DNA of 6,395 nt from Thermoanaerobacteraceae bacterium (GTDB lineage Bacteria; Bacillota; Desulfotomaculia; Desulfotomaculales; Ammonificaceae): the NCBI GenBank assembly GCA_030016455.1, contig JASEJH010000091.1:1-6395 (forward strand), in the 5' to 3' direction. The notes beneath the pieces are model-generated. The model saw only the letters and a list, made by a program, of their open reading frames with translations, was not told the DNA's origin and searched no databases. The translations under genes and the position numbers were made by a program. Below, piece after piece: positions 1 to 5,922 of the stretch. Each line of letters begins with the position of its first letter. The first letter of the stretch is position 1.

Positions 1-45
1 TACATATTCTCAAATTCCTGCTCGTTTATGCGGGAAAATAATTGC

Positions 46-1149
46 TTAATCGCCAAAGCTTATCCCCATCTGCCTCGCCGCACGCAGAAGGTCGCTGCCC
101 AGGGCAACCCGGCGCATCGCCCCCACGGCTTCCGCCAGGGGTACCGAGCCTATATCCGGGGTTCTGGGGCATACCATCTCGCCGTACCGTCCTTCCATCA
201 GAAAGTTGACGGCCGCAGCGCCGAAGCGGGTGGCGAGAATCCGGTCAAACGGGGTAGGACTGCCGCCCCGCTGCAAATGCCCGAGAACCGTAACCCTGGT
301 TTCCATGCCGGTTTCTTTCTCCACCTGCTCTCCTACCAGGTGCCCCACGCCGCCCAAGCGTATCGGTTCGAAGCTTCCCTCCACCACCTTTTTCACCACC
401 GGCTGGCCGCCGGCGGGCGCCGCCCCTTCGGCTACAACAATAATACTGAACTTTTTCCCCGCCTTCTGCCGCTCGACGACCTTGTCACAGACCTTTTCGA
501 TCGTAAACGGGATTTCCGGGATCAGGATCACATCGGCACCACCCGCAACCCCGGCGTGCAGGGCGATCCAGCCGGCGTAACGCCCCATCACTTCCAGAAC
601 CATGACCCGGTTATGCGACTCCGCGGTGGTATGCAGCTTGTCTATCGCCTCGGTAGCAGTAGTCAGGGCGGTGTCAAAACCGAAAGTCTGGTCGGTGGCG
701 GCGATGTCGTTGTCAATGGTCTTCGGCACGCCGATTACCGGCAGGCTGAAGCGCTTCCACAGCTCGTTGGCGATCTTCAGGCTGCCGTCCCCGCCGATGA
801 TCACCATCCCGTCAATGTTGTGCGCAGCAATGTTCGCCAGGACCCGGTCGGAAACGTCTTTATAGACTATTTTACCATTTTCCTTTACGGCATAATGAAA
901 CGGGTTGTCACGGTTCGTGGTTCCCAAAATGGTTCCGCCCCGGGGCAAAATGCCGATCACGTCTCTCTCCGTTAGGCGGCGCACCCGGCCCTCGATGAGC
1001 CCTCCAAAACCGTCTTCAAAGCCGATCACGCTTAGGCCGAATTCGCGGACGGCAACCTTGACCGCCGCCCTGATGACCGCATTCAAACCCGGAGCATCGC
1101 CACCCCCGGTGAGAATGCCGATCCGTTTAATATTCACCCTTCGCGGCAT
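46..1149 (-). CDS. pfkA: 6-phosphofructokinase, group III (mixed-signature) type
   Basis: Cytoplasmic glycolytic enzyme that phosphorylates fructose 6-phosphate to fructose 1,6-bisphosphate. The 367-residue product shows the family motifs in order: GILTGGGDAPGLN (11-23), GGDGS (119-123), PKTIDND (142-148) with the likely catalytic base D146, MGR (188-190), E241 and HLQRGGSP (291-298). By alignment to E. coli PfkA, G122 sits at the Gly104 site and K143 at the Gly124 site. Gly plus Lys is the combination of group III 'mixed' PFKs. The Gly at the first site favours ATP over pyrophosphate as phosphoryl donor, but this is inferred. The chosen ATG at 1149 has a GGAGGGG ribosome site five bases upstream; an in-frame TTG at 1167 would put that site inside the coding region, so I reject it. 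The gene begins 19 bases after the UPF0182 stop and is probably the last gene of that operon. It is longer than E. coli PfkA (320 aa), as group III enzymes usually are. The identity is very secure; the donor is less so. Confidence 0.96.
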   Translation of the reverse strand: MPRRVNIKRIGILTGGGDAPGLNAVIRAAVKVAVREFGLSVIGFEDGFGGLIEGRVRRLTERDVIGILPRGGTILGTTNRDNPFHYAVKENGKIVYKDVSDRVLANIAAHNIDGMVIIGGDGSLKIANELWKRFSLPVIGVPKTIDNDIAATDQTFGFDTALTTATEAIDKLHTTAESHNRVMVLEVMGRYAGWIALHAGVAGGADVILIPEIPFTIEKVCDKVVERQKAGKKFSIIVVAEGAAPAGGQPVVKKVVEGSFEPIRLGGVGHLVGEQVEKETGMETRVTVLGHLQRGGSPTPFDRILATRFGAAAVNFLMEGRYGEMVCPRTPDIGSVPLAEAVGAMRRVALGSDLLRAARQMGISFGD

Positions 1150-1168
1150 CTCTTCCCCTCCCTGCAAG

Positions 1169-3877
1169 TTATCCTTGACGGGTCAACTCCTCCAGTTCTT
1201 CTAAGACCTCTTTCAGCCGCTCCAGATTCTGTCCGTAACCGCTCCAGTCGCCCTTCTTCAGCGCTTCCTCCGCCTCTTTATAGGCCCGGCTCGCTTCCTG
1301 CACCAGTTCCGGCACCGTTCTCTCCTCCCGGTCTTCGGCCGGAGGCAGCTCGGGCGATACGCGGCCTGTGAATACCTTCTCCAGGGCCGCTGCCAGCGAC
1401 GACTCCATCACGATCCGGTCGCCGTGAACCAAGATCACCCGGCGGAGTTCGGGCATTCGCGATTGTTCCGCCTGTAAGTAGAGCGGTTCGACGTAGATCA
1501 GGGCGTCCTTGACGGGAATGATCAGGAGATTGCCCCGGATGACGCGCGAGCCGCGCTGGTCCCAAAGGGTTATCTGCTGGGAAATCTGGGCGTCCTGCGT
1601 AATCCGGGCCTCCACTTGCATCGGCCCGAAAACCAGTTCCTGCTTCGGGAATTCGTAAACCAGCAGGCGACCGTAGTTTTCCCCGTCACAGCGCGCGGAA
1701 AGCCACGCGATCATGTTTTTCTTGTTCTGAGGAGTAAAGGGGATGATCAGCATGAATTCCGGCCGCTCTGCACCGGGTAGCCGGGTGATGATGTAGTAGG
1801 GTTCGACCCTGACCTCCTCGGTACCGAACAGCTCCGTCGGCAGGACCCACTTGTCTTCCTTATTGTAGAAAACCTGCGGGTCCTGCATGTGATAAACCGC
1901 GTATTTTCTGGCCTGAATCAGAAACAGGTCTTCCGGGTACCGGATGTGTCTTAATACTTCCGGAGGCATTTCTTCCAGAGGTCTAAACAGCCCCGGAAAG
2001 ATGCGGCTGAAGCTTTTGCCCAAAGGGTCGTCCGGCTCGCTCAGGTAGAAGTTGACCTTTCCGTTATACGCATCAACTACCACTTTGACGGCGTTCCGGA
2101 TGTAATTGAATTCCCCCTCGGGCTCGGCATACGGAAACCAGCGGGAGGCGGTGTAGGCGTCCCACAGGAAAAACAGCCGCCCGTCCGCCACCACCACGTA
2201 GGGGTCGTGGTCAAAGCGCAAAAAGGGCGCGATCTTCTTGACCCGGGTCTCGATATCCCGGTAATAAAGTACCCGGGACTCGTGAGTGATGTCGCCGGAC
2301 AAAAGCAGGCGGTAATCGGCGAAAGAAACCGCAAAGGCCAGCCGCCGCCAGACATTCTTGATCGGAACGCCGCCCTTCCCCTGGTAGCGGGTATAGACAT
2401 TTTCGTCTCCCTTGGGATAGTCGAACTCCCCGGTCTTGGTATTCACGATCACGTAAGGTGCTTTGACCTCGCCGAAGTAAATCTCCGGCCGGGTGAGTTT
2501 CAGGTCGGTGTCGGTTTGTGGCGGAATGTCTTTAAAGAAGAAGCGCGGCAGTCCTTCGGGAGTCACCTCGTTCACCGGACTCATCGCGATCCCGTAACCG
2601 TGCGTATACTTTAGGTGCCGGTTGACCCAGGTCTGGGCCTGCGCCGGCAACTGGTCCTGGGCCAGTTCCCGTGCCGCCAGCATCACCTGGCGGTACTGAC
2701 CGTTAACCTGGTAGCGGTCAACGTCAATATCGTGGAACTGGTAGTAAAGCCGCATCTCTTGAAGCTGACTGTAAGTTTGCTTGAGCGGCTGCCAGTCCCA
2801 GAGGCGCACGTTGGTAAAGGCATCCTGGTTTTCTTCGATATCTTCGGGCTGCAGCGTTTTCCCCGCCGGAAACTGGCGCCGTTCGATCTTGTCCAGGTTA
2901 TAAGCCATGCGCGTAAAAGCGATCGCCTTTTCGATATAGGGACGCTCGCGCTCGAGTTCGTTCGGTTCCACCACGACTTTTTGCAGGAGGGCCGGGTAAA
3001 CTAATCCCGCACCAAACGAAACCGCAATGAGCAACCCCAACCCGTAAAGCGCCGGCCGGAGCGAGGCGCGTATCCCGCCGTAAACAGCCACCAGCGTAAG
3101 GATCAGGGCCAGAACGAACAAAATCCGGATCGCCAGCAAACTGGCGTGGATGTCGGTGTACCCGGGACCAAAGATTGTTCCCCGCTCCGAGTAAAAGAGC
3201 AGGAACTGGTGCAGGTAATACCCCCAGGCCTTCAAGCCGAAAAGAAGCGCTCCTAAAAAAGCCAGGTGCCGGAGCGCACCCGGCGAGCGCCAGAACCCGA
3301 AACCCTTCAGGGGATCGATGCCAAGATAAACCAGCAACACCACCACCGTGGTAAATACCACGGCGCCGAAGCTCAACTGGTAAAGCAGCAGGTAGAAAGG
3401 AAGCTTAAACAGGTAGAACGCGACATCCTTGCCGAAAAACGGGTCCGCAACGCCGAAATTTGCCGGGTTCAAGTACTGTTGAAGGACCACCCACCTGTCG
3501 CTTAAAAGCGCCGAAAACATCAGGGCCGCGACAGCGCTGCCCAAAAGGAACACCAGGTTCAACAAGCGCGGGCCCAGTAACCGGTACCACTGGTCGGGCT
3601 CAAGCGTGGCTTCGCCCTGGAAACGGACCTTGAAGGCCTCTAAAATGTACCGGCGGGTAAAAAACAGGTTGAAATACAGAAAGGCAAAGAAAAGCACCCC
3701 GCCGGCTACTTTTAAACCCGCCTCGGTCAGAAAGATTTTCAGGAAGACGTTCTGATACCCCAGAGACGAGAACCAAAGCCAGTCGGTATAAAAGCGCGCT
3801 CCACTGCTAAAAAGAAAGTAAAGAACAACAAATAATCCGAGGATGCCGAATAACGGCCACCGCCGGTGTTCCGGCAC
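1169..3877 (-). CDS. UPF0182 family (COG1615) large membrane protein of unknown function
   Basis: A 902-residue protein of the UPF0182 family (typically about 900 aa), found in Cyanobacteria, Actinobacteria and Clostridia. I know of no established function. Seven hydrophobic stretches fill the first third, at roughly 8-25, 54-74, 105-125, 153-187, 202-223, 247-268 and 273-298. A large, mostly soluble region of about 550 residues follows. Family hallmarks are visible: YTDWLWFSSLGYQNVF (30-45), the ERPYIEKAIAFTRMAYNLD segment (311-329), NVRLWDWQPL (356-365), the YYQFHDIDVDRY block (378-389), WVNRHLKYTHGYG (417-429) and PEIYFGE (464-470). The C-terminal ~55 residues are acidic, predicted helical and carry the GDWSGYG motif typical of this family's tail. 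The start is GTG at 3877, preceded by AGGGGG seven bases upstream. It lies 28 bases after the zinc-ribbon gene and 19 bases before pfkA, so co-transcription is likely. The family call is firm; function and which side of the membrane the soluble domain faces are unknown. Confidence 0.95.
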   Translation of the reverse strand: MPEHRRWPLFGILGLFVVLYFLFSSGARFYTDWLWFSSLGYQNVFLKIFLTEAGLKVAGGVLFFAFLYFNLFFTRRYILEAFKVRFQGEATLEPDQWYRLLGPRLLNLVFLLGSAVAALMFSALLSDRWVVLQQYLNPANFGVADPFFGKDVAFYLFKLPFYLLLYQLSFGAVVFTTVVVLLVYLGIDPLKGFGFWRSPGALRHLAFLGALLFGLKAWGYYLHQFLLFYSERGTIFGPGYTDIHASLLAIRILFVLALILTLVAVYGGIRASLRPALYGLGLLIAVSFGAGLVYPALLQKVVVEPNELERERPYIEKAIAFTRMAYNLDKIERRQFPAGKTLQPEDIEENQDAFTNVRLWDWQPLKQTYSQLQEMRLYYQFHDIDVDRYQVNGQYRQVMLAARELAQDQLPAQAQTWVNRHLKYTHGYGIAMSPVNEVTPEGLPRFFFKDIPPQTDTDLKLTRPEIYFGEVKAPYVIVNTKTGEFDYPKGDENVYTRYQGKGGVPIKNVWRRLAFAVSFADYRLLLSGDITHESRVLYYRDIETRVKKIAPFLRFDHDPYVVVADGRLFFLWDAYTASRWFPYAEPEGEFNYIRNAVKVVVDAYNGKVNFYLSEPDDPLGKSFSRIFPGLFRPLEEMPPEVLRHIRYPEDLFLIQARKYAVYHMQDPQVFYNKEDKWVLPTELFGTEEVRVEPYYIITRLPGAERPEFMLIIPFTPQNKKNMIAWLSARCDGENYGRLLVYEFPKQELVFGPMQVEARITQDAQISQQITLWDQRGSRVIRGNLLIIPVKDALIYVEPLYLQAEQSRMPELRRVILVHGDRIVMESSLAAALEKVFTGRVSPELPPAEDREERTVPELVQEASRAYKEAEEALKKGDWSGYGQNLERLKEVLEELEELTRQG

Positions 3878-3905
3878 GGCAGAACCCCCTTATGTTTATC
3901 GCGTT

Positions 3906-4091
3906 TCACATCGGTTTTGGGGTCTTTTGTGACTCTTCGGCCTCGTGCTTCAGCTTAGCCTGACAAAGCGGGCAGACTGAAGCCGGTTTTTTCGGCGGAG
4001 CGAAGATGTCCTCCGCCTCCTCCTCGGCAATCACGTCTTCAAGCGCATCGGTTTCGAACTTCCGCCCGCAAAGGATACAGCGCCGCTCCAT
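3906..4091 (-). CDS. Small zinc-ribbon-like protein (four cysteines), function unknown
   Basis: A 61-residue protein with two CxxC pairs, C5/C8 (CILC) and C40/C43 (CPLC), separated by 31 residues. This spacing fits a single zinc-ribbon or treble-clef knuckle. An acidic stretch (residues 15-29, rich in E and D) lies between the pairs, and the tail is charged and lysine/proline rich. No signal peptide or membrane segment is present, so it should be cytoplasmic. The ATG at 4091 has a strong GGAGAGGA ribosome site six bases upstream, supporting real translation despite the small size. It sits 28 bases ahead of the UPF0182 gene, so it probably heads or shares that operon. It loosely resembles small Firmicutes YlaI/DUF2197-type cysteine proteins, but I cannot confirm membership. 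Binding of zinc is inferred from the cysteine spacing; the partner or substrate is unknown. Confidence 0.8.
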   Translation of the reverse strand: MERRCILCGRKFETDALEDVIAEEEAEDIFAPPKKPASVCPLCQAKLKHEAEESQKTPKPM

Positions 4092-4138
4092 TTTATTCCT
4101 CTCCCCTTTAAGCCGGGTCCGGCGACTTTCCTAACCCA

Positions 4139-4149
4139 TTTCGACAGAA
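4139..4149 (-). promoter_or_regulatory. Spo0A-box-like site upstream of the zinc-ribbon/UPF0182/pfkA operon
   Basis: The minus strand reads TTCTGTCGAAA, with a perfect TGTCGAA core and one deviation in the flank. It lies 48 bases upstream of the zinc-ribbon ATG and 30 bases past the HAD stop. A GCAGGA hexamer is found 13 bases upstream of its TGT. It could be a Spo0A operator, or part of a dispersed intergenic element ending in this motif. The evidence is the sequence match only. Confidence 0.38.
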
Positions 4150-4178
4150 TTTTGCGTACTCCTGCTGCTGCTCCAAAA

Positions 4179-4649
4179 TCAACGACGCAGGGTGGCCACC
4201 AGGCGCTTGGGATTGAGCAGCAGGTCAAGCGCGGCGTTGATTTCCGTCACCACGATGTCGGCTGCTTCCAGGGCTTCAACTGCCGCTCCCTCCGGTCCGC
4301 AGACCACAATCCCCAGCGCAGCCGTCCGGAGCATCAACACGTCATTGGCTCCGTTGCCTACCGCGACAGTGTTGGCCGGACCTAATTCTTTGACGTAACG
4401 TTCTTTTTCGGGGCCGACTACCGGCTCGTTCAGCACCGTAATCTTCCCCCGGATGCCCGCGCACGCTTCCTGCGCCGTCCCGAAGGTATCCGCCGTAAAG
4501 ATGTGCACCGTCAGGTTTTCCGCCAGGGCGTTCAGCCGCTCCACCACGCCGGGTAGAACCTTGCCGTCGCACGCAAAGGTGCCGTTAAAATCAAGCACAA
4601 GCTGTTTCAGTTCGAGGATGCCGCGCCCGGGAATATCAACCGCCAGCAC
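4179..4649 (-). CDS. HAD-superfamily protein, soluble P-type-ATPase-like (COG4087 type)
   Basis: A 156-residue cytoplasmic protein with the HAD phosphotransferase fold. Motif I is LVLDFNGT (17-24), with nucleophile D20. Motif II is FTADTFG (51-57), candidate motif III lysines are K82 and K87, and motif IV is VGNGANDVLML (97-107). The opening IPGRGILELKQLVLDFNGT and the ending LDLLLNPKRLVATLR match what I recall of the COG4087 'soluble P-type ATPase' group, stand-alone relatives of the P-type ATPase phosphorylation domain. Natural substrate is unknown. The usual second Asp of the DxD motif is Asn (N22), and motif IV reads GNG rather than GDG; both seem to be family traits. I start at GTG 4649, because the protein then begins directly at the conserved IPGRG strand and an AGAGGGTGG ribosome site lies just upstream. 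GTG 4658 or TTG 4688 would add 3 or 13 residues. It is separated from adk by a terminator and from the zinc-ribbon gene by 87 bases. Confidence 0.88.
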   Translation of the reverse strand: MLAVDIPGRGILELKQLVLDFNGTFACDGKVLPGVVERLNALAENLTVHIFTADTFGTAQEACAGIRGKITVLNEPVVGPEKERYVKELGPANTVAVGNGANDVLMLRTAALGIVVCGPEGAAVEALEAADIVVTEINAALDLLLNPKRLVATLRR

Positions 4650-4690
4650 CGTTTCCACCCTCTTTAAAAAACAAATACTCGGCCCCAAGC

Positions 4691-4729
4691 GAAGAAAAAG
4701 GCCGGCGCTTCAATTATGAAGCCGGGCCT
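4691..4729 (-). terminator. Rho-independent terminator after adk
   Basis: On the minus strand, an imperfect hairpin is followed by TTTTTCTTC. The outer stem pairs AGGCC (4699-4703) with GGCCT (4725-4729). The inner stem pairs GCTTC (4707-4711 region) with GAAGC (4718-4722), around an AATTAT loop. A small 3x2 internal loop separates the two stems. The hairpin lies about 50 bases past the adk stop and should end the adk transcript. The internal loop suggests incomplete termination is possible. Confidence 0.75.
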
Positions 4730-4780
4730 CAACACACGCCATTGCGGTAAAGCAACTGTCTTCAGAAACAACCCTATAAA

Positions 4781-5434
4781 CTAACCCTTTATCTGCTTCA
4801 GGGTATCCAGGATATCCTGGAGGACCTTGCCGATCTCCTGATCTCCGTTGATGTCCTTGACCAATCCTTGCCGGCCATAGTAATCAAGCAGCGGCTGGGT
4901 TTGAGCCTCGTAAACGTCCAGACGCTTGTTGACCGTTTCTTCCGTATCGTCGCTCCGCTGGTACAGTTCCCCGCCGCACTTGTCGCATTTCCCGCTTTCT
5001 TGCGGGGGCTTGTTCACCACGTGATAGGTGTCCCCGCACGCACGGCAGACTCGCCGGCCCGTTATCCGCGCCACGATCCTCTCCCGGGGGACGTTGATGT
5101 TGATCACGGCGTCGATTTTGATTCCCACGTTCTTCAGCGTTTCGTCAAGCGCCTCCGCCTGCGGTAGTGTCCGCGGAAAGCCGTCCAGAAGGAAGCCCGC
5201 CTTGCAGTCCGGTTGTCCGAGCCGATCCCTGACCACACCGATGATTACCTCGTCCGGAACGAGCTGTCCTTTGTCCATGTACTCCTTGGCTTTTTTCCCC
5301 ATCTCGGTGCCCTGTTTGACCGCTTCACGCAGCATATCTCCCGTAGAGATGTGGGGAATCTTGAGTTCCTTCGCTACCTCGACCGCCTGTGTCCCTTTGC
5401 CCGCCCCGGGTGGCCCCATGATTAACAGGTTCAC
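4781..5434 (-). CDS. adk: Adenylate kinase, zinc-binding long form
   Basis: Cytoplasmic nucleoside monophosphate kinase that interconverts ATP + AMP and 2 ADP. The 217-residue length is normal for the long-LID bacterial form. Visible motifs are the P-loop [10 protein letters not shown] (7-16), the AMP-binding STGDMLR (30-36), DGFPRT (84-89), ARITGRR (122-128) at the LID entrance, [14 protein letters not shown] (159-172) and DYYGRQG near the C-terminus. The LID carries C130, C133, C150 and C153 in a CxxC-16-CxxC pattern, the structural zinc site common in Gram-positive and thermophilic enzymes. The start is GTG at 5434, with GGAGGGGGAG just upstream; an in-frame ATG at 5479 would add 15 residues (including [11 protein letters not shown]) that precede the conserved N-terminal strand and span the ribosome site. 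In most Firmicutes adk lies between secY and map in the ribosomal protein cluster. Here it stands alone behind tRNA-Pro and ahead of a terminator, so it may be relocated or a second copy. Confidence 0.97.
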   Translation of the reverse strand: MNLLIMGPPGAGKGTQAVEVAKELKIPHISTGDMLREAVKQGTEMGKKAKEYMDKGQLVPDEVIIGVVRDRLGQPDCKAGFLLDGFPRTLPQAEALDETLKNVGIKIDAVININVPRERIVARITGRRVCRACGDTYHVVNKPPQESGKCDKCGGELYQRSDDTEETVNKRLDVYEAQTQPLLDYYGRQGLVKDINGDQEIGKVLQDILDTLKQIKG

Positions 5435-5492
5435 GCTTCTCCCCCTCCTACAAAACATTGTGAATTTAGATACAAACAAGGTTCTAAAAAAA

Positions 5493-5570
5493 TGGTCGGG
5501 ATGACAGGATTTGAACCTGCGACCTCACGGTCCCGAACCGTGCGCTCTTGCCAAGCTGAGCTACATCCCG
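5493..5570 (-). tRNA. tRNA-Pro (anticodon CGG), CCA encoded
   Basis: Read on the minus strand, the 78 bases fold as a complete cloverleaf. The acceptor stem pairs CGGGATG with CATCCCG, the D stem is GCTC/GAGC with a ten-base loop containing GG, and the anticodon stem is CACGG/CCGTG. The T arm is GCAGG/CCTGT (one G-U pair) around TTCAAAT. The anticodon loop TTCGGGA gives CGG, reading CCG proline codons. The first pair is C1-G72 with discriminator A73, the usual bacterial proline tRNA identity set. CCA is genomically encoded at 5493-5495. Seven T residues follow the CCA immediately on the transcribed strand. The gene sits 58 bases upstream of adk. Confidence 0.97.
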
Positions 5571-5590
5571 CTCCTTCTGGTAACAGCTTA

Positions 5591-5619
5591 ATTATGCCTC
5601 AAGATTTAGGTGAAGTCAA
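5591..5619 (-). promoter_or_regulatory. Sigma-A promoter of tRNA-Pro (and possibly adk)
   Basis: On the minus strand, a -35 TTGACT (5614-5619) and a -10 CATAAT (5591-5596) are separated by exactly 17 bases. Each hexamer matches the sigma-70/sigma-A consensus at five of six positions. The expected start is near 5584, about 14 bases before the mature tRNA 5' end. No comparable promoter is visible in the 58 bases between the tRNA and adk, so this one may also drive adk. Confidence 0.82.
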
Positions 5620-5660
5620 GAGGGAGACCGGGCAGGCTGGGGAAACAGCTTTGCTGAGAA

Positions 5661-5671
5661 TTTCGACAAAA
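5661..5671 (-). promoter_or_regulatory. Spo0A box (0A box) match
   Basis: On the minus strand this reads TTTTGTCGAAA, which contains the core TGTCGAA (consensus TGNCGAA) plus the T-rich and A-rich flanks of the best Spo0A sites. It lies 41 bases upstream of the -35 of the tRNA-Pro promoter and about 180 bases upstream of the sensor gene's -35. Binding by Spo0A is inferred from the sequence match only. A weaker plus-strand site with one core mismatch (CGTCGAA) occurs at 5758-5764. Confidence 0.5.
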
Positions 5672-5767
5672 TGGTACAGATGCCCTCAAAAAAATGCCGG
5701 CGACGTTGTGTATTTAGTTATGTGAGGAAGTTTTTCTGAACCCCAAGAATAACCAACCGTCGAAAAT

Positions 5768-5798
5768 AAGCTTGAAAGGGCGTTTTCCCTTAGAGCTT
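5768..5798. repeat. Imperfect inverted repeat / hairpin
   Basis: AAGCT (5768-5772) pairs with AGCTT (5794-5798), and AAGGG (5776-5780) pairs with CCCTT (5787-5791), leaving a six-base loop and a small internal loop. On the minus strand the hairpin is followed by ATTTT, which makes it a weak terminator candidate in that direction. On the plus strand no T-run follows. No minus-strand gene precedes it, so it could instead be an RNA element or a protein site. Confidence 0.4.
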
Positions 5799-5849
5799 GT
5801 ATTACGAAAATATCCGCCGAAATTAAAGCTTTTGATCGGAAAAGAATAC

Positions 5850-5879
5850 TTGAAGCCCCTCATGGTAGAAGGTTACAAT
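5850..5879 (+). promoter_or_regulatory. Probable promoter of the HAMP sensor gene
   Basis: TTGAAG (5850-5855) and TACAAT (5874-5879) are separated by 18 bases. The -10 matches five of six consensus positions and the -35 four of six. Transcription would start near 5886, giving a leader of about 37 bases before the ATG at 5923. Confidence 0.55.
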
Positions 5880-5922
5880 TAATCTTGGTATCTCAACAGA
5901 AATAGTACGGAAGAGGTCCGTT

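Larger units (their letters stand above)
5571..5922. other. 352-base divergent intergenic region
   Basis: This non-coding stretch separates the minus-strand tRNA-Pro/adk unit from the plus-strand sensor gene. It is more AT-rich than the surrounding genes. It contains the tRNA promoter (5591-5619), a Spo0A-box match (5661-5671), an imperfect inverted repeat (5768-5798) and a promoter for the sensor gene (5850-5879). I find no convincing gene. The plus-strand frame through the tRNA is an artefact, and its internal ATG at 5594 lacks a ribosome site. Positions 5672-5767 hold nothing I can name. Confidence 0.7.

Noticed and set aside
28..975. Long plus-strand open frame (315 codons) opposite pfkA
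   Set aside because: It lies entirely antisense to a textbook phosphofructokinase, has composition typical of a GC-rich shadow frame and shows no recognisable domain.
2207..3004. Two plus-strand open frames opposite the UPF0182 gene
   Set aside because: They are antisense to strongly conserved family blocks of UPF0182, and I see no domain in them.
4103..4125. GCCGG/CCGGC hairpin before the zinc-ribbon gene as a terminator for HAD
   Set aside because: The stem is very short with a tiny loop and is followed by TTAAAGG rather than a T-run, so it does not look like a rho-independent terminator.
4161..4173. CTG triplet run as a microsatellite
   Set aside because: Only three to four units; not unusual in GC-rich sequence.
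4150..4178. TTGGAG-16-CAAAAT as a promoter for the zinc-ribbon operon
   Set aside because: Only three of six and four of six consensus matches; too weak to call without transcript data.
5435..5492. A separate adk promoter between tRNA-Pro and adk
   Set aside because: TATCTA and CACAAT could serve as -10 boxes, but neither has a -35-like hexamer at 16-18 bases.
5492..5725. Plus-strand frame beginning [11 protein letters not shown]
   Set aside because: This is the antisense of the tRNA-Pro 3' half, a well-known source of false proteins with the [10 protein letters not shown] string. The remainder has no ribosome site at its internal ATG (5594) and overlaps the tRNA promoter.
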